Source of the DNA: an uncultured Comamonas sp.
Lineage (GTDB): Bacteria; Pseudomonadota; Gammaproteobacteria; Burkholderiales; Burkholderiaceae_C
Assembly: GCA_902175065.1 (NCBI GenBank)
Contig: CABIIJ010000008.1
Span: 1-57,337 of the forward strand
Reading direction: 5' to 3'
DNA: 57,337 nt
Part shown: positions 10,887-18,901 of the stretch, piece by piece
Layout of the letters: each line of letters opens with the position of its first letter
Numbering within the stretch: the first letter of the stretch is position 1
Translations under genes and position numbers: made by a program
Notes under the pieces: generated by a model
Seen by the model: only the letters and a program-made list of their open reading frames with translations
What the model was told of the DNA's origin: nothing
Databases searched by the model: none

Positions 10887-11414
10887 ATGTCTTTCGAAAA
10901 AGTCGCCCCCGGCAAGAACGCCCCTGAAACCTTTAACGTGGTGATCGAAATCGCCGCCAATGCCGACCCTGTGAAGTACGAAGTCGACAAGGCCAGCGGC
11001 TGTGTGTTCGTCGATCGCTTCCTGGGCACCGCCATGCACTACCCCTGCAACTATGGCTACGTGCCGCAGACCCTGTCGGGCGACGGCGACCCGGTGGACG
11101 TGCTGGTGCTGACCCCCTTCCCCCTGCCCAGCGGCGTGGTGGTGCCCTGCCGCGCCATCGGCATCCTGGAGATGGAAGACGAGTCCGGCGTGGACGGCAA
11201 GGTGCTGGCCGTGCCCACCAAGAAAATCCTGCCCGCCTACGACAAGATCGAAACCCTGGACGACGTGCACGAGCTGACCTTGAAGCAGATCGCCCACTTC
11301 TTCGAGCACTACAAGGACCTGGAAAAAGGCAAATGGGTCAAGGTGCTGGGCTGGAAGGGCGTGGACGCCGCGCACAAGGAAATCACCGACGGCATCGCCA
11401 ACTACAAAGGCTGA
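10887..11414 (+). CDS. ppa: Inorganic pyrophosphatase, family I
   Basis: Soluble cytoplasmic enzyme that hydrolyses pyrophosphate to two phosphates and so pulls biosynthetic reactions forward. At 175 residues it matches the bacterial hexameric class. The signature SGDGDPVDVLVL carries the three metal-binding Asp residues, and YPCNYGYVPQT and KKILPAYDKI are also family landmarks. The ATG at 10887 is preferred over an in-frame GTG nine bases earlier, because MSFEKVAPGKNAPE is the usual N-terminus in related bacteria. A TAGAAT -10-like hexamer occurs near 10799. A strong terminator follows, so the gene is probably monocistronic. Confidence 0.95.
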   Translation: MSFEKVAPGKNAPETFNVVIEIAANADPVKYEVDKASGCVFVDRFLGTAMHYPCNYGYVPQTLSGDGDPVDVLVLTPFPLPSGVVVPCRAIGILEMEDESGVDGKVLAVPTKKILPAYDKIETLDDVHELTLKQIAHFFEHYKDLEKGKWVKVLGWKGVDAAHKEITDGIANYKG

Positions 11415-11440
11415 TCGTTTATTTGCCGTGCATGTTTCGG

Positions 11441-11463
11441 GGCAGTCTTCGGACTGCCTTTTT
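11441..11463 (+). terminator. Rho-independent terminator after ppa
   Basis: GGCAGTC-ttcg-GACTGCC stem with a UUCG-type tetraloop followed by TTTTT, 26 nt after the ppa stop codon. Confidence 0.85.
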
Positions 11464-11535
11464 CATGGGCGGCCCATGGGTTTGGGCATGGCAACGGATA
11501 ATCGCCCGTTTTGGCCAAAAAAGAGGGGAGCGGCG

Positions 11536-13166
11536 GTGCATTCACAGCTACGGGTACTGCAAGGCAATGGAGTCCTGGGCGACTGGAGCGCCCAGGTGCA
11601 GCATTTGATCGCCGCTGCCGTGCAGGCCCAGCGCGACGGCGTGCGCTGCCTGCTGCCCGGCGCTTTCGCCCTGTGCGGCAGCCCGGTGGCCGGGGACTAT
11701 GTGCTGCGGCCCGATTTTCTGGCGGCAGCGCAAGCGGCCCTGCAGCAGCTGGTCGACGCCAGCACGGCGTGGCCGGACGTGGCGCTGGTGCTCTCGCACC
11801 CCGGCCTGCACGGTGCGCAGTTGGCGCACACCGTCAGCGTGGTGCGCAATGGCCGCATCGTCGCCAGCGGCAGCCAGCAGCACCTCGGGGCCGATGCGGT
11901 GCTGCTGCGTCACTACGCCGGGGTGGCCACGCCGCCCTGTCTGTTCACCGTGGGCGAGACCCCGGTGGCAGTGCTGCTGGGCCAGGATGCGCTGACCCCC
12001 GCCTGCGTCCAGGCCGCCGTGGCGGCGGGCGCCCAACTGCTGCTGGCCTTGCCGGTGCAGCCCTTTCACGCCGGGCAGCCGCAGGCGCTGGAGGCCGCCC
12101 TGGCCGCGCAGGCCCGGGCGGCGCAATGCCCGCTCATCAGCAGCCACCCGGTCGGCGGCTACGACCACTGGGTGTTTGCCGGGGCCAGCGTGGCGTGCAA
12201 CGCCCAGGGGGAAACCACCCACAGGCTGGAGAGTTTTGTAGCTGCTGCCGCTGACATGGCTGTAAATGGCGAAGGTTCAACACCCAATTCCTTGGCACCT
12301 GTGCGCGACCAGCTATCAAGTTTGTGGCATGCCCTGGTGCTGGCGGTGCGTGACTATGTGGAGAAGAACCGCTTTCCCGGCGCCTTGCTGGGCCTGTCCG
12401 GCGGCATCGATTCGGCCCTGGTGCTGGCCGTTGCCGTCGATGCCCTGGGGCCGCAGCGCGTGCGCACGGTGATGATGCCCTCGCCCTATACCGCCGACAT
12501 CAGCTGGCAGGATGCGCAGGCCATGGCCGACGGCCTGGGCGTGCGCCACGACGTCATCCACATCGCCGCGCAGGTGCAGGCATTCGAGCAGGCGCTGGCC
12601 CCCTTGCTGGCGGGCACCGCGCCCGACACCACCGAGGAGAACCTGCAGGCCCGCTGCCGGGGCACGCTGCTGATGGCGCTGTCTAACAAATTTGGCCCGG
12701 TGGTGCTGACCACCAGCAATAAAAGCGAGGTGGCCATGGGGTACGGCACCCTGTACGGGGATATGGCCGGGGGCTTTGCGGTATTGTGCGATGTCTGGAA
12801 AACGCAGGTCTTCGCCCTGGCCCGCTGGCGCAATGCGCACGACCCGTTCGGCACGGGGAGGGCGCCGATTCCCGAACGCATCATCACCCGCCCGCCCAGC
12901 GCCGAACTGCGCCCCGACCAGAAGGACGAGGACAGCCTGCCGCCCTACGACGTGCTCGATGCCCTGCTGCGCCAGTATCTGGAGCAGGGCGCCAGCCCCG
13001 CGCAGCTGGCGCAGGCCGGCTTTGCCCCCGAGCTGGTGGCGCGGGTGCTGCGGCTGCTGCGCCTGAGTGAATACAAACGCCGCCAGGCCCCCGGAGGGCC
13101 GCGTTTGTCGCAAACCGCCTTCGGCCACGACTGGCAGGTGCCCATGACCCATCGTTTTGCTGGTTA

Positions 13167-13167
<1 letters not shown>
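11536..13167 (+). CDS. nadE: NAD+ synthetase with an apparently inactive glutaminase domain
   Basis: Final step of NAD biosynthesis: deamido-NAD is adenylated and amidated. The C-terminal synthetase (about 265-543) is intact, with the pyrophosphatase P-loop LGLSGGIDSALVLAV near residue 287, LTTSNKSEVAMGYGTLYGDMAGG and KDEDSLPPYDVLD. The N-terminal nitrilase-like domain (1-230) keeps its fold landmarks (YVLRPDF, VGGYDHWVFAGAS) but lacks the Glu-Lys-Cys triad. PEL reads PGAF near 41, the Lys motif reads GSQQHLG near 112, and ICEDxW reads LLGQDAL near 149. It may therefore depend on free ammonia. The GTG at 11536 follows a GAGGGGAG ribosome-binding site. glnB follows 53 nt downstream. A repeat copy lies in the interdomain linker. 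Confidence 0.9.
12236..12322. repeat. Degenerate hairpin repeat copy in frame inside nadE
   Basis: TAGCTGCTGCCGCTG at the left and GCGACCAGCTATCAAGTTT at the right resemble the ends of the copy at 45003-45097, with similar overall length. The stretch is more AT-rich than flanking nadE and encodes the low-complexity linker around AAAADMAVNGEGSTPNS between glutaminase and synthetase domains. Assignment to the repeat family is inferred from end similarity only. Confidence 0.35.
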
Positions 13168-13559
<392 letters not shown>

Positions 13560-13578
13560 ACGGAAAAGCCCATTTCGA

Positions 13579-14016
13579 TCACTCCCGGCGGGCGCTCCAG
13601 CGCTGGCCCCAGCCATCGCTGCGGGCCTCGTCCAGCTCGCGGCGCTGGCGCTTGGTCGGGCGGCCCTGGCGCTGCTGGGTGATCGCCGCCGCAGGTTCGG
13701 GCGCCAGCCGCCGCTGTTCGGCCAGTTGCTGGCGCTGCTCCTGGCTCTCCGGCGTTTCGGCATACAACTGCTGGGCAACGGGGGCCGGGCCGCGCATCTG
13801 GGACAGGCCCAGCACCTGTACGGTTTTCGGAATGTTGCCCTGGCGCAGGGCAATGGTGTCGCCGATGCGCACTTCCCGGGCGGCCTTGGCCACGGTGCCG
13901 TTCACGCTCACCCGGCCTTTGTGGATTTCCTCGGCGGCCAGGCTGCGGGTCTTGAAAAAGCGGGCGGCCCACAGCCATTTGTCCAGGCGCACGCCGCTGG
14001 TGGTGGTTACAGACAT
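13579..14016 (-). CDS. hslR: RNA-binding S4 domain protein, Hsp15 (HslR) family
   Basis: Hsp15-type protein that binds stalled 50S subunits carrying nascent chains. Of 145 residues, 8-70 form the S4 domain (VRLDKWLWAARFFKTRSLAAEEI, GRVSVNGTVAKAAREVRIGD). The C-terminal third is Gln/Arg-rich and basic, ending RQRRELDEARSDGW, typical of this family. It overlaps the 3' end of the upstream peptidase gene by 10 nt, so the two are translationally coupled. It is convergent with glnB, with a 19-nt gap. Confidence 0.88.
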   Translation of the reverse strand: MSVTTTSGVRLDKWLWAARFFKTRSLAAEEIHKGRVSVNGTVAKAAREVRIGDTIALRQGNIPKTVQVLGLSQMRGPAPVAQQLYAETPESQEQRQQLAEQRRLAPEPAAAITQQRQGRPTKRQRRELDEARSDGWGQRWSARRE

Positions 14017-15017
14017 GCTTGCAAATCGGCCCAGCTCGGGGCGGCGGTATGACCGGCGACAGGCAGGCTGCGGGCCAGCAGCACGGCCCGGGCGGTGGCC
14101 AGGGCCACGGCTTCGGCGGCCAGGGTGAATAAGGTCATCAGCCCCAGCGTGCCGCCGGCCTGCCCGGTGCCCAGGGCAAACAGGGTGTCGCCATCGCTCA
14201 TGGTGTGCACCGGGTTGATGGCCCGGGCCAGGCCGTCGTGGCCGACGGTGGCCAGGCGCCGGGCCTGGGCCTTGGTCAGGGCCATGTCGGTGGCCACGAC
14301 GCCGATGGTGGTGTTGCTGCCGGTGAGCAGGGCCTGGGGAGCCAGCCCTTGCAGGAGCGCATCCCGCGCCCCGAGCAAACCTTGTCCGTCGCTGCGGCGG
14401 CAGCCCGCCAGCAATTGCCCCGTGCGCGGGTGGTACACGTCGCCCACGGCATTGCAGGCGATGAGTGCGCCCACGGTCACGCCATCGACGGTGAAGCTGG
14501 CAGTGCCGATGCCGCCCTGCATGGCGCGGTCGAAACCAAAAATCTTGCCCACCAGGGCACCGGCCCCGGCGCCGACGCTGCCCTCGGCCGGGCGCTCGCG
14601 GCTGGCGGCCTGGCAGGCAGCGTAGCCGGCGGCGGCATCGGGGCGGATGCGCATGTCGCCCACCGTCAGGTCGAACAGCACGGCGGCGGGCACCAGGGGG
14701 ATGCGGCCCACGCCCACGTCCAGCCCCGCGCCCTGTTCTTCCAGCCAGCGGGCGCAGCCGCTGGCTGCGTCCAGCCCCCAGGCGCTGCCCCCGGCCAGGG
14801 TGATGCCATGCACTTGTTGCACGAGATGGCCGGGGTCGAGCAAATCCGTCTCGCGCGTGCCGGGTGCGGCGCCGCGCACGTCCACCCCGGCAGTGGCCCC
14901 TTGCGGGCACAGCACCACGCTGCAGCCGGTGGGGCGGCCAGGGTGGGTGAAGTGCCCGATTTGCAGGCCCTGCACCTGGGCGATATGGCCGGTATGGGCC
15001 AGGAGATCTTGAACCAT
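14007..15017 (-). CDS. P1 family N-terminal-nucleophile peptidase (DmpA / NylC-like, S58)
   Basis: Member of the self-cleaving P1 family, which includes the L-aminopeptidase D-amidase/esterase DmpA and nylon-oligomer hydrolase NylC. The 336 residues include GVDVRGAAPGTRETDLL, GITLAGGSAWGLDAASG and the cleavage motif GSNTTIGVVATD. By analogy with NylC, autoprocessing would fall between Asn235 and Thr236 and free the catalytic Thr. There is no signal peptide, so it is cytoplasmic. The substrate is unknown; family members act on peptides, esters or amide oligomers. No clear Shine-Dalgarno precedes the ATG, and a repeat copy lies just upstream. Confidence 0.87.
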   Translation of the reverse strand: MVQDLLAHTGHIAQVQGLQIGHFTHPGRPTGCSVVLCPQGATAGVDVRGAAPGTRETDLLDPGHLVQQVHGITLAGGSAWGLDAASGCARWLEEQGAGLDVGVGRIPLVPAAVLFDLTVGDMRIRPDAAAGYAACQAASRERPAEGSVGAGAGALVGKIFGFDRAMQGGIGTASFTVDGVTVGALIACNAVGDVYHPRTGQLLAGCRRSDGQGLLGARDALLQGLAPQALLTGSNTTIGVVATDMALTKAQARRLATVGHDGLARAINPVHTMSDGDTLFALGTGQAGGTLGLMTLFTLAAEAVALATARAVLLARSLPVAGHTAAPSWADLQACL

Positions 15018-15028
15018 GAGTTTGAAAA

Positions 15029-15075
15029 AAGTAGCTGTTACCGCTTGCAGGATAAGCGTTAAAGCCCGTTTTTAC
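15029..15075. repeat. Hairpin repeat copy upstream of the P1 peptidase gene
   Basis: GTAGCTGTTACCGCTTGC followed by GATAAGCGTTAAAGC and a T-rich end, with ACCGCTT and AAGCGTT as the pairing core. It resembles the other copies in order and arm sequence. It occupies the gap between the DUF411 gene and the peptidase gene. Confidence 0.45.
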
Positions 15076-15083
15076 TGAAAAAT

Positions 15084-15584
15084 TTATCCGCGATAGCTGG
15101 TGAAGACGCTGGTATTGACCCCGCTGCCGAGCAGTTTTTTCGTTACCAGCAGCACGTCGTAGGGGTCCTTGCGGCCGTTGTAGACGGGGGTGTCCATGCC
15201 GGGGCTGCCCACCACCATGCCCGGTACGGTCAGGCCCACGGCCTTGGGTTTTTGTGCCAGCAGCTTGCGTACATCGCTGGCCGGGACGTGGCCTTCGATG
15301 ACGTAGCCTTCGATCAGCGCCGTGTGGCAGGAACCCAACTCCTGCGGCAGCCCCAGCCTGGCCCGCACGGCGGTGTTGCCGGTGTCGTGGGCCGTGACGT
15401 CGAAGCCGTTGTCCTGCATGTGGGTGATCCAGTCGTGACAGCAGCCGCAGGTGGGGTCTTTCCACAGCTCGACCTGGGGGCGTGCGGGGGCGGCGGCCCA
15501 ACTGCCGCTGGCGGTGGCTGCTGCCGTGGCCAGGGCGGTCAATTGCAAAAGGGCCTGACGGCGGGATGTGAAATGCGGGGACAT
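15084..15584 (-). CDS. DUF411 metal-binding protein, exported
   Basis: Small periplasmic protein of 166 residues from the CopG-like DUF411 family, which is often found with copper or other metal resistance genes. A twin-arginine-like start (SRRQALLQLTALATAAA) leads to an Ala-rich signal peptide ending near SWAAAPA. The mature part opens with VELWKDPTCGCCHDWITHM, whose closely spaced Cys residues form the likely metal site, and continues with SCHTALIEGYVIEGHVPASDV, carrying another Cys-His pair. A metal-efflux ATPase gene lies 0.8 kb upstream on the same strand, which fits a metal-handling role. The metal specificity is not visible. Confidence 0.85.
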   Translation of the reverse strand: MSPHFTSRRQALLQLTALATAAATASGSWAAAPARPQVELWKDPTCGCCHDWITHMQDNGFDVTAHDTGNTAVRARLGLPQELGSCHTALIEGYVIEGHVPASDVRKLLAQKPKAVGLTVPGMVVGSPGMDTPVYNGRKDPYDVLLVTKKLLGSGVNTSVFTSYRG

Positions 15585-15645
15585 AAAAACCTTTCAGAAC
15601 GAAGTTGCCCGGGGTAGTGGCTTTGCGCTGCGGATAGTTCCTGCG

Positions 15646-16299
15646 CTACACCACCACGTAGCGCCCGGGGCGGTGGTTCATCGACAGTACCTGGTTGAGC
15701 ACCAGCGCCGCCGCGACCGACCATAGCGCCCGCTCCGGCTCCAGCAGGACGAAGGCGCTGACCAGAATCACGCAGTCCACGGCCATTTGCACCCGTCCGG
15801 CCCGCCAGCCGTAGCGCTCCTGCAGGTACAGCGCGGCAATGCCGATGCCGCCCAGGCTGCAACGGTGGCGGAACATGATGAGCATCCCGACGCCGACCAG
15901 CACGCCCCCGGCCATGGCGCCGTAGGCCGGGTGGATGTTGTTCAGGGTGAACCAGTGCGGTTGCAGCTCGGTGACCAGCGACAGCAGGCCGATGGCGCAA
16001 AAGGTTTTCACGGTAAAGGCCCAGCCCAGCTTGCGCACGGCCAGCCAGTAAAACGGCAGGTTCAGCACGAACAGCCACAGCCCCAGGCTGGTGTGGGTGC
16101 TGTAGTGCAGCACGAAGGCCAGCCCGGTAATCCCCCCCGTGAGCAGCCCGGCCTGCTGGAAAAACGCCACGCCCAGGGCCACCAGCAGCACCCCGGTGGC
16201 AATGGCCGCACTGTCTTCGGAGAGGGTGTGCGGCGGCGCTTCCGGGGCGGAGGTGATGATGGCGGGGGGCGCCGTGTCGGCAGGGGAGGTGGTGGTCAT
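15646..16299 (-). CDS. YitT family integral membrane protein
   Basis: Polytopic inner-membrane protein of 217 residues. A soluble, Pro/Ala-rich N-terminus of about 30 residues precedes five or six hydrophobic helices. Family landmarks are GLLTGGITGLAFVLHYST, LGLWLFVLNLPFYWLAVRKLG and the RCSLGGIGIAALYLQERYGW segment. It lacks the C-terminal DUF2179 domain that full-length YitT proteins carry, so it is the short form. Function in this family is unsettled. It lies downstream of the P-type ATPase gene on the same strand with a 62-nt gap and could be cotranscribed. Confidence 0.83.
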   Translation of the reverse strand: MTTTSPADTAPPAIITSAPEAPPHTLSEDSAAIATGVLLVALGVAFFQQAGLLTGGITGLAFVLHYSTHTSLGLWLFVLNLPFYWLAVRKLGWAFTVKTFCAIGLLSLVTELQPHWFTLNNIHPAYGAMAGGVLVGVGMLIMFRHRCSLGGIGIAALYLQERYGWRAGRVQMAVDCVILVSAFVLLEPERALWSVAAALVLNQVLSMNHRPGRYVVV

Positions 16300-16361
16300 G
16301 GTGTTTCAGGAAAAATCGGCGAAATTGTAAATTTGCGCCGATAGCCTGCGCCAAAGCGCTG

Positions 16362-18368
16362 TCAATCTGCCAAGCCTCGCCAGCGGCGCAGGCGCAGGCC
16401 ATTGGCCACGACCAACAGGCTCACCCCCATGTCGGCCAGCACGGCCAGCCACATGCTGGCGTGGCCGGTGACGGCCAGGGCGAAGAACACCAGCTTGATG
16501 CCCAGGGCCAGGGCAATGTTCTGCCACAGCACGTTGCGGGTGCTGCGTGACAGGCGCACCGTGTCGGCCACGCGGCGCAGGTCGTCGTGCATGAGGACGA
16601 CGTCGGCCGTCTCCATCGCCATCGCCGTGCTGTGGGCACCGCCCATGGCAAAGCCGACATCCGCCTGGGCCAGGGCGGGGGCATCGTTCATGCCGTCGCC
16701 CACCATGGCGGTGGGGCCGGTGGCTTGCAGCTGGGCCAGCACGGCCAGCTTGTCTTCGGGCAGCAGGCCGCCCTGGGCGTGGTCGATGTTTGCCTGGGCG
16801 GCGATGGCCTGGGCCGTTTCGGGGTGGTCGCCACTGAGCAGGTGTACCTGCAGCCCCAGGGCGTGCAGTTGCGCCACGGCTGCCGGGGCGTGGGGCCGCA
16901 GGGTATCGGCCACGGCAAACCAGGCCAGCACCTGGCTGGCGGTGGCCAGCAGGCTGACGCTGCGGCCCTGGGCCGCCTGGGCGTTCACGACGGCGGCGAT
17001 GGCGGGGCTGGCCAGGCCCTGCTCCTGCGCCCAGCGCAGGTTGACCAGGAAGAGGGCCGTGCCATCGGCCATTTGCGCCTGCACGCCGCGCCCGGGCAGG
17101 GCGGTCAGGGTACCAATGGCCTGATCGGGGGCGGCGGTCAGGCCCTGGGCAATGGCCTGGGCAACGGGGTGTTCCGAATGGCTGGCAACGGCCCAGGCCA
17201 TGCGGGCATAGCGGGCGCAGGTGGCGGCATCGGCATGGTCGAAGGCCTGCCAGTCCTGCAGGCTGGGGCGGCCCGTGGTGAGGGTGCCGGTTTTGTCCAG
17301 GGCGATGTGGCGCAGGCGGTGCGCTGCTTCCAGCACGCTGCCGCCTTTGAGCAGCAGGCCGTGCCGGGCCGCCGCCGTCAGGCTGCTGACGATGGTGATC
17401 GGTGTGGACAGTACCAGGGCGCACGGGCAGGCAATGACCAGCAGCGCCAGCGCCTGGTAGAGGGCATCGGACACGCTCCAGCCCAGCAGCCAGGGGGCCA
17501 GCGCGGCCAGCGCAATCGCCAGCAGCAGGACGATGGGGGTGTAGACCTTGGCAAATTGATCGACGAAGCGCTGGGTCGGCGCCTTGCGGGCCTGGGCCTG
17601 TTCCACGGCCCGCACGATGCGGGTGAGCAGGCTGTCGCCGCTGGCCTTGTTCACCTGGATGAGCAGCAGCCCCTGCTGGTTGATGCTGCCCGCCCAGACG
17701 GTATCGCCCGGGCCTTTGTCCGCCGGGGCGCTCTCGCCGGTGATGGGGGCCTGGTCGATGCTGCCGAAGCCTTCGGCGATGGTGCCGTCCAGGGGAATCT
17801 GCTCGCCCGGCATGACCCGTACCATGGCGTTGACGGGCACGGCTTCGATGGCGGTGCTGGCGTAGCGGCCATCGTCCTGGCGCACCTGGGCCGTGGCGGG
17901 GGCCGAGGCCAGCAGCCGCCCGATGGCCGCGCGGGCGCGGTCCATGGCCTGGTCTTCCAGGCGCTCGGCCGCCACGTACAGGGCCATGACCATGGCCGCC
18001 TCGGGCCACTGGCCAATCAGGAAAGCGCCGGTGACGGCCACCGCCATCAGCGCGTGGATGCCCAGGCGCAGGCGCTTCAGGTCGCGCAGGCCCTGGCGGT
18101 AAATGCCCACCCCGGCCAGCCCGATGGCGACGACGGCCAGGGCCATGCCCAGGTAATGCAGGGCCGGGGTGGCGGCCTGCCCCCAGTGGGCGGCTTCCGC
18201 CCCCAGGGCCAGGACCAAGGCCGCACCGATGCGCGGCCAGGAGGGCAGGTCGCCATGGTCATGGCCATGGTCGTCATGGCCGTGCTGGTGGTCGTGCCCA
18301 TGTTGTTCGTGCGGGGCGGGTGGGCTGCATGTGCCGCAGCAGTGGGTGGTGGGTGTCGTGTGTTCCAT
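16362..18368 (-). CDS. Heavy-metal translocating P-type ATPase (CadA/ZntA-like)
   Basis: P1B-type pump that exports soft or borderline divalent metals across the inner membrane. Core motifs are complete: phosphatase-domain TGES, the metal site C314-P-C316 in transmembrane helix, the phosphorylated Asp358 in DKTGT, SEHPVAQA, and GDGMNDAPAL at 557. At 668 residues it is shorter than typical CadA/ZntA because the ferredoxin-like HMA domain is missing. Instead the first 40 residues hold CCGTC and a His/Asp-rich run. The CPC motif and the divergent MerR regulator suggest Zn, Cd or Pb. The ATG lies about 10 nt downstream of the predicted -10, so the transcript may be almost leaderless. Confidence 0.92.
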   Translation of the reverse strand: MEHTTPTTHCCGTCSPPAPHEQHGHDHQHGHDDHGHDHGDLPSWPRIGAALVLALGAEAAHWGQAATPALHYLGMALAVVAIGLAGVGIYRQGLRDLKRLRLGIHALMAVAVTGAFLIGQWPEAAMVMALYVAAERLEDQAMDRARAAIGRLLASAPATAQVRQDDGRYASTAIEAVPVNAMVRVMPGEQIPLDGTIAEGFGSIDQAPITGESAPADKGPGDTVWAGSINQQGLLLIQVNKASGDSLLTRIVRAVEQAQARKAPTQRFVDQFAKVYTPIVLLLAIALAALAPWLLGWSVSDALYQALALLVIACPCALVLSTPITIVSSLTAAARHGLLLKGGSVLEAAHRLRHIALDKTGTLTTGRPSLQDWQAFDHADAATCARYARMAWAVASHSEHPVAQAIAQGLTAAPDQAIGTLTALPGRGVQAQMADGTALFLVNLRWAQEQGLASPAIAAVVNAQAAQGRSVSLLATASQVLAWFAVADTLRPHAPAAVAQLHALGLQVHLLSGDHPETAQAIAAQANIDHAQGGLLPEDKLAVLAQLQATGPTAMVGDGMNDAPALAQADVGFAMGGAHSTAMAMETADVVLMHDDLRRVADTVRLSRSTRNVLWQNIALALGIKLVFFALAVTGHASMWLAVLADMGVSLLVVANGLRLRRWRGLAD

Positions 18369-18381
18369 GCCATGATTGGAA

Positions 18382-18402
18382 ACCTGAAAGTAACTTCAAG
18401 GT
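18382..18402. promoter_or_regulatory. MerR-type operator/promoter between the P-type ATPase and its regulator
   Basis: Imperfect dyad with outer arms ACCT..AGGT and inner TGAA/TTTC, 21 bp, embedded in a minus-strand promoter with TTGACC as -35 and TCCAAT as -10, separated by about 19 bp. The long spacer with a central dyad is the hallmark of promoters untwisted by MerR-family activators. Confidence 0.75.
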
Positions 18403-18410
18403 CAAGCCCC

Positions 18411-18875
18411 ATGGCAGAGAACGTCTTTTTACGCATCGGCGAAGCCGCCCGGCACAGCGGGGTGAGCACGGCCAATATCCGTTTCTATGAAAAACAGGGG
18501 CTGTTGCCTGCTGCCCAGCGCCAGGACAACGCCTACCGCAGCTACAGCAGTGCCGACATCCACCGGCTGCGCTTCATCCGCATGTGCCGGGCGATGGACA
18601 TGTCGCTGCACGAGGTGCGCATCCTGCTCGACCTGAACTGGGACAGCCCGCAGGACTGCCGTGCCGCCACCGCCACCGTGGCAGATCACCTGGGCCACGT
18701 GCGCCAGCGCCTGGCCGAACTGCAATTGCTGGAGCAGGAACTGGCCGCCCTGCACCAGCGCTGCAAGGGCGACGGCAGCGCCCGCTGCGCCCTGATCAGC
18801 GCGTTGCACCGCCATGCGGAGGAAGACAGCTGGCAGCAGCTGGAGAAAGATGCGGTTGCCAAACGGCACGTATAG
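18411..18875 (+). CDS. MerR family transcriptional regulator, CadR/PbrR-like
   Basis: Metal-responsive activator of the divergent efflux ATPase. Its 154 residues begin with the MerR helix-turn-helix (LRIGEAARHSGVSTANIRFYEKQGLLP), then a long dimerisation helix. Candidate metal ligands are Cys83, Cys118 and Cys126. The 35- and 8-residue spacings resemble the CadR/PbrR subgroup for divalent Cd/Pb/Zn and not the Cu(I) CueR type. The C-terminus (LHRHAEEDSW) adds His residues, as in several CadR proteins. It starts 42 nt from the ATPase gene, with the shared operator between them. Confidence 0.9.
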   Translation: MAENVFLRIGEAARHSGVSTANIRFYEKQGLLPAAQRQDNAYRSYSSADIHRLRFIRMCRAMDMSLHEVRILLDLNWDSPQDCRAATATVADHLGHVRQRLAELQLLEQELAALHQRCKGDGSARCALISALHRHAEEDSWQQLEKDAVAKRHV

Positions 18876-18901
18876 GCATATGTAGCCCAGTTTTTTAGCT
18901 A

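Noticed and set aside
13579-15501. 640-codon minus-strand frame that includes hslR
   Set aside because: Only the segment from 14016 onward codes for the S4 protein. The upstream part is out of frame with the P1 peptidase and DUF411 genes that occupy it.
16587-18875. 762-codon plus-strand frame covering the P-type ATPase and ending in the MerR gene
   Set aside because: Only the last 154 codons are real (the MerR regulator). The rest is antisense to the ATPase.
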